The notes: a model not told the origin generated them from the sequence alone. Shown: positions 18,277 to 27,097, counted from the stretch's first letter. The stretch: 32,477 bases of DNA from Candidatus Aenigmatarchaeota archaeon (GCA_021163005.1 JAGGXP010000009.1:1-32477), one strand, 5' to 3'. A program made the numbers and translations.

Positions 18277-20319
18277 TCAGTCAATTGGGTATGAAAAATA
18301 GAAATAATACCATCTTGTGTCGTCTGTCCATATTTGTAAAAGATAAGAATCACGCGGGACTCTTGCAGACCTTAATATGTTTCCGTCTGCTACTGCTGTT
18401 AATCGTATCTCATGTGGCGGTCTGTAAGTGGAAGGTAGGAACCCTATCGTGCTCCAGTCACCGTCCTGAGATTTTTTGAGTTGAGCAGATACTGTCGCAT
18501 AAAATACACCATTCTTGACTCTGGAGTACATAGTACATGTTCTCCAGGTATCTGAGGCACCATTATCACAACGACTCCATCTCCAATCAGTATCTCCGAT
18601 TTCTGTGCACTCATCTCCGTTATTTTTACATATATGTGTGGCTCCAATCTTTCCCTCTACATCAAGCTTCAGACCAGCCGATGGACTCATCGTTCCTATA
18701 CCGACATTTCCTTCTATGATAGCTCCATTCGCAGGCGCAGCCGGGTTCGCCCCGGAATACGTTGCTCCTACTGCTATTCCACCTTCCACATCAAGTTTGT
18801 TCTTCGGCGTTGTCGTCCCTATACCGACATCGCCGTCATTAGATTGATATATTTTGCTGTTTCCAATAGTTGTTGAACTGGTCATGTATGGTATGTAGTT
18901 TGCTGTAGCTGTGCTTGTCACCCCTATTGGTATGCTGGTACAGTCTTCTACTGCTCCTGATGCGTCTATCCCAAGTGGATATTGTCCTGGTGGGCAGTTT
19001 GCTCCGTTTGCTGCAAGTGATGTGGCGGTTGCTGCGTTTCCTGTTATACTTATTTCGTATGTTCCGGTTAGTCTTGCGGGTGCCAGCCTTCCGCTTGTAA
19101 TTTTGTTAGCAGATAAATCAGGTATGTCTGCAGCTACTAATTTTCTGAATGATGGAGTTCCTGTGCTTCCGTCTGGTGCTGCGAATATATTGTTTGCGGC
19201 CTGTGTTTTCCATGTTCCTGTTAGTGTTCCTCCTGTTGTTACTGGGCTTCCGGTTATTGCGAATTCATTTGCTGGTAAGCTTAATCCTACGCTTGTTACG
19301 CTTCCTGAATTTGACAACTCAGTTATGCTCTTACAATTATTTCCAGAATTATCACAATATTCAGTTGCCCCGATTTGACCCTCAACATCTAATTTTAAAT
19401 TTCCAGAAGGAACTGATGTCCCTATGCCGACGTTGCCCTGCACCAGCAAACCATTGGGCGGCGCTGTTTTTATCCCGGAATATGATGCACCTATGACTGC
19501 TCCGCCTGCCACATCTAACTTGTTTTTTGGTGCCGCCGTCCCTATGCCGACGTTGCCAGCTACTTCCCACATACTTGAAGGCAAAAGACCAGAATATAAT
19601 CGTCCTGCTTCTGGATGAAGGAAAAAGAATTCTGAAATGCCCACTTTTTTATATCCGTTATTACCCACATTCCCTGTGCCTTCATAGATAGTAAATCTTA
19701 GTTTTGTATAACTGCCTCCTATAGGAATTTTTACAATAAAATCATTCCCTGTATAAGCAGTGGTCGAATAGTCGGCAATTGTCCTCCAATCATTGTAGTT
19801 TTTATAAGTGTCATATCCTTCTATTTTGAATTTAGCTGGTGGCCAATATCTTGTTGTCCACCCCATCCATGCTCCTCCTTGAGTATGCGTAGATGGTAAA
19901 TTCTCAATCAATATCACTAAAGGATCAGCAGGGTTAACACCATCAGAAGAATATGTGGGAGAAAATGTGCCATCAAATAGAGTTTGTAGAGATAACGAAG
20001 TAGAGCCACTTTGAGATACGCTGTAACGATTGACCGCATTAAAGAGAATGTTGGTTTCTAGTCCTACTGGATATCTATTTGAAGAAAGAATATATCCTCT
20101 TATATCACCTTCCACATCTAATTTCGCCACCGAACCTGCCGTCCCTATGCCGACACTTCCTGGAAAGCTCCACACATCACTTTCAGTTCCGTAAAACGTC
20201 CCGGAGCCGATTTCATCAGCCGGGTGGCCGGGGTTGGGTGTTGCCGCATACGCCGCAGGCAATACTGAGAATAAAAGCATGACCCCGATAGCCAAAACAA
20301 AAGGCAGTAATTTGTTCAT
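18277..20319 (-). CDS. Secreted GIGT-repeat paralog with different C-terminus
   Basis: Near-identical N-terminus to the 17992 gene ('ATPNPGHPADEIGSGTF.GT.SDVWSFPG.VGIGTA'), same repeats, C-terminus 'GFLPSTYRPPHEIRLTAV...' resembling phage-tail-type tips. Confidence 0.8.
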   Translation of the reverse strand: MNKLLPFVLAIGVMLLFSVLPAAYAATPNPGHPADEIGSGTFYGTESDVWSFPGSVGIGTAGSVAKLDVEGDIRGYILSSNRYPVGLETNILFNAVNRYSVSQSGSTSLSLQTLFDGTFSPTYSSDGVNPADPLVILIENLPSTHTQGGAWMGWTTRYWPPAKFKIEGYDTYKNYNDWRTIADYSTTAYTGNDFIVKIPIGGSYTKLRFTIYEGTGNVGNNGYKKVGISEFFFLHPEAGRLYSGLLPSSMWEVAGNVGIGTAAPKNKLDVAGGAVIGASYSGIKTAPPNGLLVQGNVGIGTSVPSGNLKLDVEGQIGATEYCDNSGNNCKSITELSNSGSVTSVGLSLPANEFAITGSPVTTGGTLTGTWKTQAANNIFAAPDGSTGTPSFRKLVAADIPDLSANKITSGRLAPARLTGTYEISITGNAATATSLAANGANCPPGQYPLGIDASGAVEDCTSIPIGVTSTATANYIPYMTSSTTIGNSKIYQSNDGDVGIGTTTPKNKLDVEGGIAVGATYSGANPAAPANGAIIEGNVGIGTMSPSAGLKLDVEGKIGATHICKNNGDECTEIGDTDWRWSRCDNGASDTWRTCTMYSRVKNGVFYATVSAQLKKSQDGDWSTIGFLPSTYRPPHEIRLTAVADGNILRSARVPRDSYLLQIWTDDTRWYYFYFSYPID
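18691..18835 (-). repeat. GIGT cassette repeat copy 3 (in paralog)
   Basis: Shares 'ccttccacatcaagtttgttcttcgg' with copy 2. Confidence 0.7.
19411..19558 (-). repeat. GIGT cassette repeat copy 4 (in paralog)
   Basis: 'cggaatatgatgcacctatgactgctccgcctgccacatctaacttg' parallels copies 1-3. Confidence 0.7.
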
Positions 20320-20365
20320 TAATTAAGTAATAACAGGACCAGATTAAAAAACTTCTCCCAATCCT

Positions 20366-20440
20366 TCAGATTTCCTCGTTCGTGTTTCTGATTTCGCATT
20401 TCTCAAACTGATGACACATCTTGTCCTTCATTTCCCTGAA
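20366..20440 (-). repeat. Parent copy of the 75-bp direct repeat within nrdG
   Basis: Identical by eye to 18040..18114; flanking leader ATTAATTAAGTAAT...AGATTAAAAAACTTCTCCC is also shared. Confidence 0.9.
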
Positions 20441-21088
20441 GAAGGAGTCCGGGAACGGCGCTATGCTGCTGAATTTGGGATCGATTGTCGTGTCCTTCGG
20501 AGTGAACTTCTGCAGCGCGTACATCTTCGCTCCTTTGAGCTGCTCTGCAATTTCCAGCAGGTCCTTCTCTTCGTGAAACCCCGGGACGACAGTTGTCCTG
20601 AACTCATAGTCCACAGAGCTGTTTTTGATGATTTCCACGCTTTTCAGGACATTTTCAAACAGCTTCCTGTCCTTTATGCCGGCAACTTTGCTGTACTTAT
20701 CCCATTTCAGCGATGTCTTGATATCCATGGCTATGTAGTCAACAAGTTTCTCGTCGAGAAGCTTTTCCAGCATAAAGGGATTCGTTCCGTTGGTTTCCAG
20801 CCCGGCGAGCAGGCCGAAGCCCTTGACCTTCCTGAAGAACCCCGGCAGGTTACTGTGCATCGTCGGCTCGCCGCCGGTCACTATGACGGCCTGATAAAGC
20901 CTCCCGCGCTTTTCGAGAAAACCAAAAACCTCCTTCTCCGTGATTTTCGGAAGATTCTCCGGCCTGAGAACCAGTTCGTCGTTGTAGCAGAACGGGCAGC
21001 GGAAGTTGCAGCCGCCTGTGAAAAGGATTGTGGATACCTTTCCCGGATATTCCAAAAGAGACGTTTTCTGCCAGCCCCTGAATTCCAT
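20366..21088 (-). CDS. nrdG: Anaerobic ribonucleotide reductase activating protein (radical SAM)
   Basis: 'GGCNFRCPFCYN' CxxxCxxC cluster motif, 'VIVTGGEPTMH'; located in the nrdD operon. Confidence 0.88.
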   Translation of the reverse strand: MEFRGWQKTSLLEYPGKVSTILFTGGCNFRCPFCYNDELVLRPENLPKITEKEVFGFLEKRGRLYQAVIVTGGEPTMHSNLPGFFRKVKGFGLLAGLETNGTNPFMLEKLLDEKLVDYIAMDIKTSLKWDKYSKVAGIKDRKLFENVLKSVEIIKNSSVDYEFRTTVVPGFHEEKDLLEIAEQLKGAKMYALQKFTPKDTTIDPKFSSIAPFPDSFFREMKDKMCHQFEKCEIRNTNEEI

Positions 21089-21103
21089 AAGACCGCCTGA
21101 AGA

Positions 21104-21619
21104 TTAATATCCCCTCAGTTCTTCCATCGTGTATATGCCCTTGTCCTGCCTTACCCAGTCATCGACATTGTATTTCTTGACACCCGTCGGGGTCTTGACA
21201 ATGACTTCCTTTATACCGGCGTTGATAATCATCCTCGTGCACATCTTGCAGGGCCTCGCCTCGGCTATCGAATCGTCCTTTACGTTCTCGCCGTACAGAT
21301 ACATCACGCCGCCAAGCACGCTGACACCCGCCCTTGCGGCATTTATGATGCTGTTCATCTCCGCGTGGACACTTCGGCACAGTTCGTACCTTTCACCGGA
21401 AGGCACATTGAGCTCCTCCCTCAGGCACTTGCCGAGGTCCACACAGTTTGGCGTCCCCCGCGGCGCACCAACATATCCCGTGGAGATTATCTGGTCGTCC
21501 TTTAGTATGACCGCTCCGAAGCGTCTCCTCAGGCATGTTGAGCGTTTGCTGACCTCACGCGCTATGTTCAGATAGTAATCTATCTTTGTTGGTCTTTTCA
21601 CTTTCGGTAATGTTGACAT
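21104..21619 (-). CDS. dCMP deaminase family protein
   Basis: 'CRSVHAEMNSIINAARAG...ARPCKMCTRMIINAGIKEVIV' HAE/PCxxC zinc deaminase motifs plus dCMP-deaminase N-terminus. Confidence 0.9.
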   Translation of the reverse strand: MSTLPKVKRPTKIDYYLNIAREVSKRSTCLRRRFGAVILKDDQIISTGYVGAPRGTPNCVDLGKCLREELNVPSGERYELCRSVHAEMNSIINAARAGVSVLGGVMYLYGENVKDDSIAEARPCKMCTRMIINAGIKEVIVKTPTGVKKYNVDDWVRQDKGIYTMEELRGY

Positions 21620-21668
21620 ATGCTACAATTCCTCTGGATATTAAAAAAACAAACTGTAATTAAAAAAA

Positions 21669-21818
21669 TCAGCAGCTTTTTTCAATTTCCTGCGTCTTGA
21701 GCTGCCTGTCGAATGTCTGCCTGTCTTTGAACTCCTGCTGCTTGCCTTCGTTCCACTGTTCGACAGGTCTGAGATATCCGACAGACCTCGACCACACTTC
21801 GCATTTAGTCCTTGGCAT
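21669..21818 (-). CDS. Separate 49-aa glycyl-radical domain of class III RNR (split from NrdD)
   Basis: Translated by hand: MPRTKCEVWSRSVGYLRPVEQWNEGKQQEFKDRQTFDRQLKTQEIEKSC*. 'RSVGYLRPVEQWNEGKQQEFKDR' is the NrdD C-terminal glycyl-radical motif. ATG directly follows the NrdD TAA, in frame; GGAGGT lies 7 nt upstream of the ATG. Confidence 0.85.
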   Translation of the reverse strand: MPRTKCEVWSRSVGYLRPVEQWNEGKQQEFKDRQTFDRQLKTQEIEKSC

Positions 21819-23852
21819 TTAATTACCTCCTTTTTGTGTGTATCCCATTTCCTCGTCGCATATGGGGCAGTATTCATGCTCTCCGGGTATGTATCCGTGA
21901 ACCGGGCATATACTGAATGTTGGTGTCAGCGTGAAATACGGCAGGTGGAAGTTCTCTGCTATGGCCTTCACAAGGTTTCTGGTGGCCTCCGCGCTCGGCA
22001 GCTTCTCGCCTATGAATCCGTGCAGCACAGTGCCGCCCGTGTACCTCGTCTGCAGGGCATCCTGAAGCTCAAGCGCCTTGAATATGTCGTCAGTGAAGCC
22101 CACCGGCAGCTGGCTGCTGTTCGTGTAGTACGGCTTTGCCTTCGCGTTCCCGTATTTCTCGAGGTTGTATATCTTTATCTTCGGGAAAAGCTTCTTGTCT
22201 ATCCTCGCCAGCCTGTATGACGTGCCTTCAGCAGGCGTTGCCTCGAGGTTGAATATGTCACCGGTCTCGTTCTGGAAGTCCATGAGCCTGTCCCTCATGA
22301 AGTCCATTACCTTTTGCGCGAATTTTATGCCCCCGGGTTGTGTCAAGTCGCGGCCGGAGAAGTTCAGCAGCGCATCGTTCATGCCGATTATGCCTATGGT
22401 CGAGAAGTGATTCTTCCAGTAAGTCTTATATGACTTCTTTATGTTCCTCAGGTAGAACTTGCTGTACGGATAGAGCCCCTGGTTTGTGAACTGCTCAAGG
22501 ATTTCCCTCTTTATTATGAGGCTTTCTTTTGCCAGCTCCATCCTCGACTCGAGTATCTCGAAGAAGTCCTTCTCGTCCTTCGCCTCGTATGCTATTCTCG
22601 GCAGATTTATTGTCACAACTCCTATGCTTCCTGTAAGCGGGTTGGCGCCGAACAGGCCTCCGCCCCTCTTTCTCAGCTCCCTGTTGTCGAGCCTGAGCCT
22701 GCAGCACATGGACCTTGCATCCTCGGGGTTCATGTCAGAGTTTATGAAATTGGAGAAGTACGGAATGCCGTACTTGGCAGTCATGTCCCACACTGGCTTC
22801 AGCTCTTCCTTGTCCCAGGGAAAGTCTTTGGTGACGTTGTATGTGGGTATGGGGAATGTGAACGGCCTTCCGGAAGCATCACCTTCCAGCATGACCTCCG
22901 CAAATGCCCTGTTGAATATGTCCATCTCCTTCTGGTAGTCTCCGTATGACGTGTCCATGGGCTTCCCGCCTATTATCACAGGTGAATTCTTCAGATAGCT
23001 CGGCGGCGTCAGGTCCATCGTGACATTGGTGAAAGGCGTCTGGAACCCAACCCTTGTCGGCACGTTCATGTTGAACAGGAACTTCTGCATGGACTGCTTT
23101 ACATGTTTGTAGCTCAGGTTGTCATGCCGTATGAACGGAGCCAGCAACGTGTCGAAATTGGACAGCGCCTGGGCGCCCGCGGCCTCTCCCTGAAGCGTGT
23201 ACATGAAGTTGACTATCTGCATCAGGGCGACGTCGAAGTGCTTGGCCGGCTTGCTCTCAATCTTGCCCCTGACACCCCTGAATCCTGAAAGAAGCAGGTC
23301 CTCGAGGTCCCATCCGACGCAGTACGGTCCGAGCGTCCCGAGGTCGTGGATGTGGAATTCGCCGTTCACGTGCGCATCGCGTATGTCCTTCGGATAAACG
23401 CTGTTCAGCCAGTAATTGGATATGACCTTCGAGGTTATGTGGACATTCAGTCCCTGAAGGGAATACGTCATGTTGCTGTTCTCCCTGACCCTCCAGTCCA
23501 GCTCTTCTATGTAATCATCAACTATGCTTATGTCCCTGAGAAGCTTCGTCACTTCCCTTATGTTCTTGTGCTGCTCCCTGTAAAGTATGTAGGCCTTCGC
23601 CGTCTTTGCATGGCCGTTCTCTATCAGCACCTTTTCCACGATATCCTGCACGTGCTCCACACCGGGTATGCCGTTGCCTTCATATTTCCTTTCAAGAAGC
23701 CGTATCACATCCTTGGTCAGTTTCTCTGCAGCAGCCCTGTCCTTTCCGCCGACTGACTGCGCCGCGGCCCATATGGCTTCCGTCACCTTCTCCGGCTGGA
23801 ATTTGACAACGCGCCCGTCCCTTTTGCGTATTTTTTCAATTTTGCTTCTCAT
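21819..23852 (-). CDS. nrdD: Anaerobic ribonucleoside-triphosphate reductase large chain lacking its C-terminal glycyl-radical segment
   Basis: ATP-cone N-terminus, 'CCRLRLDNRELRKRGGGLFGANPLTGSIGVVTINLPR', C-terminal Zn motif 'CPVHGYIPGEHEYCPICDEEMGYTQKGGN*'. ATG at 23852 preferred over GTG at 23861. Confidence 0.93.
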   Translation of the reverse strand: MRSKIEKIRKRDGRVVKFQPEKVTEAIWAAAQSVGGKDRAAAEKLTKDVIRLLERKYEGNGIPGVEHVQDIVEKVLIENGHAKTAKAYILYREQHKNIREVTKLLRDISIVDDYIEELDWRVRENSNMTYSLQGLNVHITSKVISNYWLNSVYPKDIRDAHVNGEFHIHDLGTLGPYCVGWDLEDLLLSGFRGVRGKIESKPAKHFDVALMQIVNFMYTLQGEAAGAQALSNFDTLLAPFIRHDNLSYKHVKQSMQKFLFNMNVPTRVGFQTPFTNVTMDLTPPSYLKNSPVIIGGKPMDTSYGDYQKEMDIFNRAFAEVMLEGDASGRPFTFPIPTYNVTKDFPWDKEELKPVWDMTAKYGIPYFSNFINSDMNPEDARSMCCRLRLDNRELRKRGGGLFGANPLTGSIGVVTINLPRIAYEAKDEKDFFEILESRMELAKESLIIKREILEQFTNQGLYPYSKFYLRNIKKSYKTYWKNHFSTIGIIGMNDALLNFSGRDLTQPGGIKFAQKVMDFMRDRLMDFQNETGDIFNLEATPAEGTSYRLARIDKKLFPKIKIYNLEKYGNAKAKPYYTNSSQLPVGFTDDIFKALELQDALQTRYTGGTVLHGFIGEKLPSAEATRNLVKAIAENFHLPYFTLTPTFSICPVHGYIPGEHEYCPICDEEMGYTQKGGN

Positions 23853-23866
23853 CAATTTCACCCACC

Positions 23867-24346
23867 TTATTCGGATTTCCTGTTTTTCAATTCAATGCTT
23901 TCCCTGAGCTTTCTGAGCTCCTTTTCAAAAGAGCTCAGGTCAGTGAACTCCCTGTACACCGATGCGAACCTTATGTAAGCGACCTTGTCAAGGTCCTTGA
24001 GCTTGTCCATCACGAGCTTGCCTATGTCGGCGCTCGGTATCTCCCTGTCTTCGTGGTTTCTCAGCTCCGCCTCGACCGCGCTCACGAGCTGTTCGATTTC
24101 CTCCCTCGGTATGGGCCTCTTCTCGCACGCCCTCAGGACACCTGCAAGCAGCTTGTCCCTGTCAAAGCTTTCCCTTTTGCCGTCCTTCTTTATCACCGAA
24201 AATCCTGTCAGCTCTATCCTTTCATATGTCGTGAACCTCTTTCCACAGGAAAGGCACTCCCTCCTCCTGCGTATGGTATCGAGCTCGGGTATGTCCCTCT
24301 TGTCAACCACCTTAGTCTTTCCGGCAAGGCAGTAAGGACACTTCAT
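23867..24346 (-). CDS. nrdR: NrdR transcriptional repressor
   Basis: 'MKCPYC...RRRRECLSCGKRFTTYERIE' Zn ribbon plus ATP-cone 'SVIKKDGKRESFDRDKLLAGVLRACEKRPI'. Confidence 0.95.
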   Translation of the reverse strand: MKCPYCLAGKTKVVDKRDIPELDTIRRRRECLSCGKRFTTYERIELTGFSVIKKDGKRESFDRDKLLAGVLRACEKRPIPREEIEQLVSAVEAELRNHEDREIPSADIGKLVMDKLKDLDKVAYIRFASVYREFTDLSSFEKELRKLRESIELKNRKSE

Positions 24347-24415
24347 TTTTTCATCATCTCCGGCATAGCCGCGGCTGGCTGCAGTTTTTTAAAGATATCA
24401 CTGAATTATGACAAA

Positions 24416-24431
24416 ACACAACATATTGTGT
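24416..24431. promoter_or_regulatory. NrdR-box-like operator
   Basis: acacaacatattgtgt matches 15/16 of the published NrdR-box consensus acaCwAtATaTwGtgt. Confidence 0.7.
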
Positions 24432-24448
24432 TTTTGTGGCTTTGTTCA

Positions 24449-24464
24449 ATACAATATAAGGTCA
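24449..24464. promoter_or_regulatory. Possible second, weaker NrdR box
   Basis: atacaatataaggtca, about 11/16 to consensus, 33 bp from the first (three helical turns). Confidence 0.35.
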
Positions 24465-24556
24465 TGGCAGTATATAAATATTTCTCTTCTCTGACATATA
24501 TGATTGGAAATAATTCTTTCAATCTCAGGATTTTGCAGCCCTCTGGTTTTATAAAC

Positions 24557-24570
24557 TTAGGCATGCCTAA
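24557..24570. promoter_or_regulatory. DtxR/IdeR-like operator palindrome
   Basis: TTAGGCATGCCTAA is a perfect 14-bp palindrome with TTAGG/CCTAA half-sites, 8 bp upstream of the DtxR-family ATG. Confidence 0.7.
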
Positions 24571-24578
24571 ATAATCCT

Positions 24579-25190
24579 ATGGCCGGCACAAAGGAAAGTG
24601 AAAGCATAGAAGAGTATCTTGAGGCAATGTGCCGTCTCGCTGAGTCCGGAGAAAAGCTCAGCACGGGAAACATAGCAAAGATGCTCGGGGTTTCTCATGC
24701 AAGCGTATCGGAGATGGTAAAGAAGCTAGAGAGGGACGGCTATGTAAGGCATACCCCTTACAGAGGGGCAGAGCTGACAGAAAAAGGCCGGGCTCTCGGA
24801 AACAAGATACTCAGAAGGCACCGCCTTATAGAACGCTTCCTCGAAAGGGTAGGCATGCGAAGAAGCAGGATACACAACGAAGCATGCAGGCTTGAGCATG
24901 CTGTCTCGGATGAGCTTGAGAGCATACTCAAGAAGGATCTGGGTCCGGCAAAGCCGGGGCTGACAAATCTTATAGATGTCAAGAGCGGGCAGAGAGCAGA
25001 GATTGTGTCACTGGAATGCGGTGATAAGGCTGCCAGGAGGCTCGAGGACATGGGACTGACGCCGGGGGCTGTGGTGAACGTGACAAGGTCTGCGCCCTTT
25101 TCCGGACCGGTGGAAGTCTGCATAAGGGATTCCTGTCTCGTCATAGGCAGGGGCATGGCCAGGAAGATATTCGTGAAGGTGAAAAAATGA
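24579..25190 (+). CDS. DtxR-family metal-dependent regulator with C-terminal FeoA/SH3-like domain
   Basis: 'SIEEYLEAMCRLAESGEKLSTGNIAKMLGVSHASVSEMVKKLERDGYVRHTPYRGAELTEKG' HTH; FeoA-like 'LECGDKAARRLEDMGLTPGAVVNVTRSAPFSGPVEVCIRDSCLVIGRGMARKIFV'. Confidence 0.93.
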   Translation: MAGTKESESIEEYLEAMCRLAESGEKLSTGNIAKMLGVSHASVSEMVKKLERDGYVRHTPYRGAELTEKGRALGNKILRRHRLIERFLERVGMRRSRIHNEACRLEHAVSDELESILKKDLGPAKPGLTNLIDVKSGQRAEIVSLECGDKAARRLEDMGLTPGAVVNVTRSAPFSGPVEVCIRDSCLVIGRGMARKIFVKVKK

Positions 25191-27097
25191 AAAAGCTCAG
25201 GATAGCGCTTGCAGGGAATGCCAATGTCGGCAAGTCCGTGATATTCAACGAGCTTACGGGGCTGCACCAGCACATAGGCAACTGGCCGGGCAAGACTGTT
25301 GAGAAGGCGGAGGGCACCGTCCGTTTCAGGGATTATGACATGGACGTCATAGACCTGCCGGGAATTTATTCCCTGTCCGCATATTCTCTCGAGGAGGTCA
25401 TAACAAGGGAATACATCATGAAGGAGAAGCCGGATGTTGTCGTGAATGTTGTTGACGCTGCAATCCTTGAGAGGAACCTTTACTTCACAGCCCAGCTCAT
25501 GGAACTCGGGCGGCCCATGGTCATAGCGCTGAACCAGATGGACCGCGCAAAGAAAAACGGCATAGCCATAGACACAAGGAAACTTGAAAGGCTTCTGGGC
25601 ATTCCGGTGGTGCCAATGGTTGCCGTCGAGGGCAAGGGACTGGACAAGCTTCTGGAAAAGGCGGCAGAAACAGCTCTTTCAAAAAAGGCGCTCAGACCCC
25701 TGAAGTACGGGAAGGAGATAGAGGAAGCCATATCAGCCGTCCGGAAGAAGATAAAGCCGATGCCCGGATATTCTGGCCGCTGGCTGGCCATCAAGCTGCT
25801 CGAGGGGGACAAAGAGGTGAAGAAGCTGTCTTTCAGCAGGAACGTCATTCGTGAGGTCGAAAGGGTCTCAAAAAAAATAAAGGCCATGCATGGCCACTCC
25901 TGCCACACAGCCATGTCATCAGAGATGTACGCAAAGGCAGCTGCCATAACAGAGGAAGTGCAGGTCAGGGCGAAGATGCACCGGAGCCTCGCTGAGACCA
26001 TAGACAGCGTCAGCGCCCACAGGGTGTGGGGCTATCCGCTGATGGCTGCTGTCATGCTGCTTATGTTCTTTTCAGTATTCTCATTCGGCAATATGATAGC
26101 TGTTTACATCGAAGAATCACTCGGACTGGTTGTCAGCCCCTTTGAGCAGATGTTCACAGGACTGCCGGCAGCGCTCATAACAGGACTCATTGAGGGAGTA
26201 ATTGCAACGCTGACCGTTGTAATACCATACATACTGCCGTTCTACGTGTTCCTGGGGCTGCTCGAGAGCACGGGATACCTCGCGAGGGTAGCATTTCTGA
26301 TGGACGCGGTGATGCACAAGATAGGCCTGCACGGAAAGGCCTTCATACCACTGATGATGGGATTCGGCTGCAACGTGCCGGCCTGCCTTTCATGCAGGGT
26401 TATGGAGACCCAGAGGGAGAGGCTCATCGCCGTTTTCGTCACCACACTCATACCCTGTGCCGCAGTCACGACTGTGATACTCGGGCTCGTCGGCAGGTTC
26501 GTCGGCATATGGTGGGCGCTCGGGCTTTATGTTGTAGATGCCGCCATAGTTCTTCTGCTCGGAAGGCTGGCTTTCAAGGCGTTTCCGGGAGAGCCCTCGG
26601 GCCTCATAATGGAGATGCCCGCCCTGCGTATCCCGCACATCAGGAGCATACTTACAGACGCCTGGTTCAAGATGAGCAACTTCTTCAAGATAGCCTTTCC
26701 CGTGATAATAGCGAGCACGATTGTCATAAAGGTCTTTGACGCCTTCGGCGCGATAGAGGTGATATCCAGTACAATCACACCAGTCACTGTCGGATGGCTC
26801 GGCCTGCCTGCAGTCACGGGCATACTGCTGATATTCGGCATACTGAGAAAGGAGCTTACCATAGTGATGCTCGCAGCGCTTGCAGGGACAACAAACTTCG
26901 CACTTGTCATGACACCCGTTCAGATGCTTGTGTTCGGGCTCGTTACCATGCTTTACATCCCGTGCGCCTCCACAATAGCCGCGCTCGTCAAGGAGATAGG
27001 AACGAAGAAGGCACTTCTTATGACAGTCTTCGAGGTGGGATTCGCCATATTCATAGGCGGTTTGTTCTTCAGGCTGCTGCTTTTGCTGGGCATTTAA
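25187..27097 (+). CDS. feoB: Ferrous iron transporter FeoB
   Basis: GTPase motifs 'GNANVGKS', 'DLPG', 'NQMD'; two Gate domains 'GFGCNVPACLSCR'; ATGA overlap with the DtxR gene. Confidence 0.97.
   Translation: MKKLRIALAGNANVGKSVIFNELTGLHQHIGNWPGKTVEKAEGTVRFRDYDMDVIDLPGIYSLSAYSLEEVITREYIMKEKPDVVVNVVDAAILERNLYFTAQLMELGRPMVIALNQMDRAKKNGIAIDTRKLERLLGIPVVPMVAVEGKGLDKLLEKAAETALSKKALRPLKYGKEIEEAISAVRKKIKPMPGYSGRWLAIKLLEGDKEVKKLSFSRNVIREVERVSKKIKAMHGHSCHTAMSSEMYAKAAAITEEVQVRAKMHRSLAETIDSVSAHRVWGYPLMAAVMLLMFFSVFSFGNMIAVYIEESLGLVVSPFEQMFTGLPAALITGLIEGVIATLTVVIPYILPFYVFLGLLESTGYLARVAFLMDAVMHKIGLHGKAFIPLMMGFGCNVPACLSCRVMETQRERLIAVFVTTLIPCAAVTTVILGLVGRFVGIWWALGLYVVDAAIVLLLGRLAFKAFPGEPSGLIMEMPALRIPHIRSILTDAWFKMSNFFKIAFPVIIASTIVIKVFDAFGAIEVISSTITPVTVGWLGLPAVTGILLIFGILRKELTIVMLAALAGTTNFALVMTPVQMLVFGLVTMLYIPCASTIAALVKEIGTKKALLMTVFEVGFAIFIGGLFFRLLLLLGI

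Noticed and set aside
15665-20440. Mobile element explanation for the GIGT duplication
   Set aside because: No transposase, integrase or terminal inverted repeats seen; the flanks are core genes. Segmental duplication fits better.
21641-21877. 78-aa ORF in the track (MNTAPYATRKWDTHKKEV...)
   Set aside because: Wrong frame over the real 49-aa glycyl-radical ORF and the nrdD 3' end; no motif support.
24366-24375. AGCCGCGGCT palindrome upstream of nrdR
   Set aside because: Short palindrome in the leader region; the NrdR-box-like sites explain regulation better.
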